NCBI RefSeq assembly: GCF_018531125.1
Contig: NZ_JAHDSY010000004.1
Reading direction: 5' to 3' (one strand)
DNA from: Canibacter zhuwentaonis
GTDB taxonomy: Bacteria; Actinomycetota; Actinomycetes; Actinomycetales; Microbacteriaceae
DNA length: 64,000 nt
Shown: in pieces, positions 62,601 to 64,000 of the stretch
How the letters are laid out: the number at the start of each line of letters is the position of its first letter
Position numbering within the stretch: position 1 is the first letter of the stretch
Translations under genes and position numbers: made by a program
Notes under the pieces: generated by a model
Databases searched by the model: none
What the model saw: only the letters and a program-made list of their open reading frames with translations
Told to the model about the DNA's origin: nothing

Positions 62601-63461
62601 CTACGGCAGGCGCAGCATTACTTCCTGCGCGGCTGAGGCAACCAGGACGCCCTGCTCGTTATAAAACTTACCCTGCGTGAGAGCCCTGCCGTGCCCGGCA
62701 TTCACGGTGTGCAACTCGTACAGCAACCACTCATTAACGTTGAAATCAGAGTGAAACCACACTGCAAAATCTAGGCTCGCGCATTTCATTCCGGGGGTGA
62801 GCCACGATCTACCAAATCCGCGCAGCGCGGGTTCCATGAACAGGTAGTCACTAACATAAATGAGTGCAGCCCGATGCAGCAGGGCGCTCTCTGGCAGTGC
62901 TGCTATTGTTTTAATCCACACGTGCTGTGTTGTTTGCTGCTTGGGCACAGACTGCATAACATCGCCTTCAACATAGCGAAAATCAAAGGGGCGCGTGAGT
63001 ATATCCGCGCCTGCGGGCAGGTGGGATAGGTGTCGGTAGGTGTCGCGCAGCGATGGTATCTCGGTGGGCGCAGCAATCGTGCTCAAATCAAAACTGTCAC
63101 TGAATGATTCGCCATCTGTTGGGCGTTGGTGCGACGCGATCATTGACATAATCGGCACATCACCCTGATACCCCTGGGCGCGCCGGGTAGCAAAAGTGCC
63201 GCCGGTGAAAATTTCTTCCACGTTAAATGCGGTCTGTTTTGAAGCGTCACCGGGGCGCATAAAATAGCCGTGCAGCGAGTGCATACGGTGCTCTTCAGAG
63301 ACTGTGAGACCGGTGGCGTAGGCGGCCTGCGCCATGATTTGCCCGCCAAAACTGCGACCCGTCGCACCCTCTGGCGTGCCGCCGATAAAGCTGTTCGCAG
63401 GCGAATCCGCGCCATATGATTGCAGTGTTAAAAGCCTGGCAAGATTTATGGGTTGTGTCAT
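62601..63461 (-). CDS. tesB: Acyl-CoA thioesterase II (TesB)
   Basis: Hydrolyses medium and long acyl-CoA to free acid. Double hot-dog protein of 286 residues: GRSFGGQIMAQA (about 36-47), HSLHGYFMRPGD (about 63-74), and near the C-terminus LDFAVWFH and the closing segment GRALTQGKFYNEQGVLVASAAQE (catalytic Thr/Gln area, residues about 255-277). ATG 63461 with GGAGGA upstream. First gene of a pair with the esterase. Confidence 0.92.
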   Translation of the reverse strand: MTQPINLARLLTLQSYGADSPANSFIGGTPEGATGRSFGGQIMAQAAYATGLTVSEEHRMHSLHGYFMRPGDASKQTAFNVEEIFTGGTFATRRAQGYQGDVPIMSMIASHQRPTDGESFSDSFDLSTIAAPTEIPSLRDTYRHLSHLPAGADILTRPFDFRYVEGDVMQSVPKQQTTQHVWIKTIAALPESALLHRAALIYVSDYLFMEPALRGFGRSWLTPGMKCASLDFAVWFHSDFNVNEWLLYELHTVNAGHGRALTQGKFYNEQGVLVASAAQEVMLRLP

Positions 63462-63840
63462 TGATTCCTCCGTGCAGTATTTTAGCGAAGTTACCAGAGT
63501 AGTTCCTACCTGCTCGTAGTGTTAATTAGAATCCGCAGAAAAACGCAATAATTTTAAGGTTAAGCGCCTAAATAAGGTGCGCAATTTGTATGCTGGTGTG
63601 CTAATATTAAAACACTTTTAGCCTGCCTTAACTTCGGCTGGGAGTAGACCGTATCTTGATTTAGATGTAAAGGATCGTGTCGATGCTTAGATCATTCAAA
63701 TTTATTAGAGTAGTTGCTGAGCTGTTTTCCCGGTCGTTTAATCATGCGCGGCGGTAAAGGCGAAAACATAACTGCTTTTGGGGTGCGCTGGGTCTCGTAT
63801 TGGGCGATGTTTGCTGAGCTATTGTACGGAATACGGCAGT
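63462..63840. other. Gene-poor stretch between tesB and the right-edge gene
   Basis: About 380 bp without a supported gene. It is AT-richer than the coding DNA and must hold the divergent promoters for tesB and the right-edge gene. Apart from a 24-codon ORF near its middle I see no repeat, tRNA or strong hairpin. Confidence 0.5.
63683..63757 (+). CDS. Possible 24-aa ORF with ribosome site
   Basis: ATG 63683 has AAAGGA 8 nt upstream and the frame runs 24 codons to TAA, encoding a basic hydrophobic peptide that ends SRSFNHARR. It lies 83 nt before the right-edge gene. Leader peptide or chance; no family recognised. Confidence 0.2.
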   Translation: MLRSFKFIRVVAELFSRSFNHARR

Positions 63841-64000
63841 ATGACTAGCTTAGATTTTTTCAAACGGGTTTTCCCTGAAGATTTGGATGAGCAGTTTTTA
63901 GCGGATCAGTATCCTGATGTGCTGCGCACGCTGCTGCTTGATCGCTCTGCAGGGCGTAATATTTTGTGGGCAACTGACGATTACAAAGATTTAAGTCAAA
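63841..64000 (+). CDS. N-terminal fragment of an unidentified protein (possibly DNA modification/restriction)
   Basis: An open frame from ATG 63841 to the right edge encodes 53 residues. It has the sequence DVLRTLLLDRSAGRNILW followed by ATDDYKDL. A similar 'LL(L/F)DR..G.NI.WATD.Y' opening is one I associate with the first residues of some DNA methyltransferase/restriction proteins, but this is from memory and weak. No strong ribosome site. The rest of the gene lies outside the window. Confidence 0.5.
   Translation, partial: MTSLDFFKRVFPEDLDEQFLADQYPDVLRTLLLDRSAGRNILWATDDYKDLSQ

Overview
The window looks like the chromosome of an actinobacterium (Actinomycetota), most likely Microbacteriaceae or a close relative, with GC content that is only moderate for that group. 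The evidence is the actinobacterial division cluster (mraZ to divIVA, with sepF and a YggT protein), the GarA/FtsR/MerR trio, a PknL-type PASTA kinase beside an Rv2175c-type DNA-binding protein, a class II DAHP synthase, a DUF3040 protein, and a DUF6993-like lipoprotein between ssb and ettA. No rRNA, tRNA, insertion sequence, phage or CRISPR array was seen. Family assignments come from reading motifs and gene order, not from database searches.

Layout. 1-4.4 kb (minus strand): the N-terminal half of PutA (runs off the left edge), a succinate-semialdehyde-type dehydrogenase and an MFS exporter. 4.5-10.7 kb (plus): a four-gene anchored-repeat ABC transporter operon behind a promoter whose -10 overlaps a Fur/Zur-like palindrome; the permease is fused to two surface modules and a C-terminal anchor. 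10.8-14.6 kb: a 40-codon ORF overlapping a large RecB-type nuclease/SF1 helicase fusion that is visibly AT-richer than its surroundings. 14.6-16.9 kb (minus): a YtcJ-like amidohydrolase and an Ala-rich protein of unknown function. 17.0-23.4 kb: an Mrp Na+/H+ antiporter operon (A/B fusion, C, D, E, F, G). 23.5-26.9 kb: GarA-like FHA protein, FtsR, a second MerR regulator, a solitary ParA and peptide deformylase. 27.1-35.4 kb: a block collinear with the M. tuberculosis Rv2173-Rv2187 region (fadD15, acyltransferase, DAHP synthase, pknL, Rv2175c-like, prenyl synthase), then DUF3040.

35.8-53.2 kb is the dcw cluster: mraZ, rsmH, ftsL, ftsI, murF, mraY, murD, ftsW, murG, murC, ftsQ, ftsZ, sepF, yggT, divIVA, lspA, rluD. 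Genes are packed with 1-11 nt overlaps through most of the peptidoglycan part. murE is missing from its usual place between ftsI and murF. 53.3-64 kb: dnaE, nadE, msrA, an ssb gene broken by one extra G in a G6 run, a lipoprotein, ettA, then an esterase and an acyl-CoA thioesterase on the minus strand, and the start of an unidentified gene at the right edge.

Points most worth a second look: the permease/surface-module fusion and the loss of two canonical metal ligands in its binding protein; the nuclease-helicase with its coupled 40-aa ORF; degenerate copies of gene 3' ends, stop codon included, lying just downstream of three genes; a strongly over-represented hexamer GCGGAT; an FtsI with KTA in place of KTG; and the ssb frameshift. 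Everything past motif recognition (substrates, defence roles, regulation) is inference.
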